A stretch of 64,000 nt of DNA from Macrostomum hystrix. Lineage: Eukaryota > Platyhelminthes > Macrostomidae. The DNA lies in contig CATNEN010000038.1 of assembly GCA_950097015.1 (NCBI GenBank), positions 20,806,001-20,870,000 on the forward strand, read 5' to 3'. The notes beneath the pieces were generated by a model. The model saw nothing but the letters and a program-made list of their open reading frames with translations, was not told the DNA's origin and did not search any database. The translations under genes were made by a program, and so were the position numbers. Shown piece by piece: positions 62,515 through 64,000 of the stretch (positions are counted from its first letter, which is position 1; each line of letters begins with the position of its first letter).

Positions 62515-64000
62515 CATGTTAGCCAGCTATGCGTTTCTTAGAATCTTGGCCACCTTTTAGACAGCTTCCCTGTATGCGTTTCTTAGAATCTTGGCTACCT
62601 TTTAGACAGCTACCCTGTATGCGTTTCTTAGAATCTTGCACACCTTTTAGACAGCTTCCCTGTATGCGTTTCTTAGAATCTTGCTCACCTTTTAGACAGC
62701 TTCCCTGTATGCGTTTCTTAGAATCTTGGTCACCTTTTAGGCAGCTACCCTGTATGCGTTTCTTAGAATCTTGGCTACCTTTTAGACAGCTACCCTGTAT
62801 GCGTTTCTTAGAATCTTGCTCACCTTTTAGACAGCTTCCCTGTATGCGTTTCTTAGAATCTTCATCACCTTTTAGACAGCTACCCTGTATGCGTTTCTTA
62901 GAATCTTGCTCACCTTTTAGACAGCTTCCCTGTATGCGTTTCTTAGAATCTTGCTCACCTTTTAGACAGCTTCCCTGTATGCGTTTCTTAGAATCTTGGC
63001 CTCCTTTTAGACAGCTACCCTGTATGCGTTTCTTAGAATCTTGGTTACCTTTTAGACAGCTACCCTGTATGCGTTTCTTAGAATCTCGGCCACCTTTTAG
63101 ACAGCTTCCCTGTATGCGTTTCTTAGAATCTTGCTCACCTTTTAGACAGCTACCCTGTATGCGTTTCTTAGAATCTTGGTCGCCTTTTAGACAGCTACCC
63201 TGTATGCGTTTCTTAGAATCTTGGCCTCCTTTTAGACAGCTACCCTGTATGCGTTTCTTAGAATCTTGGTCGCCTTTTAGACAGCTACCCTGTATGCGTT
63301 TCTTAGAATCTTGCTCACCTTTTAGACAGCTTCCCTGTATGCGTTTCTTAGAATCTTGCTCACCTTTTAGACAGCTTCCCTGTATGCGTTTCTTAGAATC
63401 TTGCTCACCTTTTAGACAGCTTCCCTGTATGCGTTTCTTAGAATCTTGGCCTCCTTTTAGACAGCTACCCTGTATGCGTTTCTTAGAATCTTGGTCACCT
63501 TTTAGACAGCTACCCTGTATGCGTTTCTTAGAATCTTGGCCACCTTTTAGACAGCTTCCCTGTATGCGTTTCTTAGAATCTTGCTCACCTTTTAGACAGC
63601 TACCCTGTATGCGTTTCTTAGAATCTTGGTCGCCTTTTAGACAGCTACCCTGTATGCGTTTCTTAGAATCTTGGCCTCCTTTTAGACAGCTACCCTGTAT
63701 GCGTTTCTTAGAATCTTGGTTACCTTTTAGACAGCTACCCTGTATGCGTTTCTTAGAATCTCGGCCACCTTTTAGACAGCTTCCCTGTATGCGTTTCTTA
63801 GAATCTTGCTCACCTTTTAGACAGCTACCCTGTATGCGTTTCTTAGAATCTTGGTCGCCTTTTAGACAGCTACCCTGTATGCGTTTCTTAGAATCTTGGT
63901 CGCCTTTTAGACAGCTACCCTGTATGCGTTTCTTAGAATCTTGGCCTCCTTTTAGACAGCTACCCTGTATGCGTTTCTTAGAATCTTGGTTACCTTTTAG
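62515..64000 (+). repeat. 45-bp minisatellite running off the window end
   Basis: About 33 copies with core TTTTAGACAGCTACCCTGTA and TGCGTTTCTTAGAATCTTGG. Variants GCTCACC, GTCGCC, GCCTCC and TCGGCCACC recur in the same order 630 bp apart (14 units), for example near 63086 and 63750, so the array has a higher-order period. The right end is outside the window. Confidence 0.96.

Overview
This is a nuclear genomic window from an invertebrate animal. The genes are split by GT-AG introns and use the standard code. They are conserved with human genes but clearly diverged, and the window holds two tRNA-derived SINE families, a non-LTR retrotransposon fragment and a hAT-type MITE. A fast-evolving bilaterian such as a flatworm would fit, but the sequence alone does not settle the phylum. 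All convincing genes lie on the + strand.

Positions 494-39216 hold the last 26 exons of a TRRAP/Tra1 (Nipped-A) gene, the very large pseudokinase scaffold of SAGA and NuA4/TIP60 histone acetyltransferase complexes. I read each junction by hand. The frame closes across all 25 introns, giving about 3,570 codons from within the HEAT-repeat region to the FATC end (final residues QPWL, then TGA). The start of the gene lies upstream of the window. The only exon edges left open are the start of the first exon and the donor of the exon at 7097.

A second, apparently single-exon gene at 41039-41896 encodes a secreted protein of 285 residues, possibly ependymin-related. A third gene, SURF4 (cargo receptor of the early secretory pathway), is complete in three coding exons at 54439-58679. 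Its first exon has only 20 codons.

The striking feature is tandem repetition. Twenty of the 25 TRRAP introns carry minisatellites, nearly every one with its own unit (16-70 bp). The introns without one are very short or hold a SINE. Intergenic DNA holds further arrays: 41-bp (39440-40040), 34-bp (42690-43675), a giant 35-bp array of about 6.2 kb (45120-51350), a near-perfect 13-bp G-rich array (51954-52567), 16-bp (59459-59850), 35-bp (60455-61165) and 45-bp (62515 to the window end). By my estimate close to half of the window is tandem repeat. Several arrays share an ATCCCAG core, one 24-bp unit occurs in two different TRRAP introns, one array sits inside a hAT MITE, and one (SURF4 intron 2) was split by a retrotransposon.

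The genes are not an operon and have unrelated roles: transcription and chromatin (TRRAP), secretion (SURF4) and an extracellular product. The long open frames inside the arrays are by-products of repetition and I do not call them genes.
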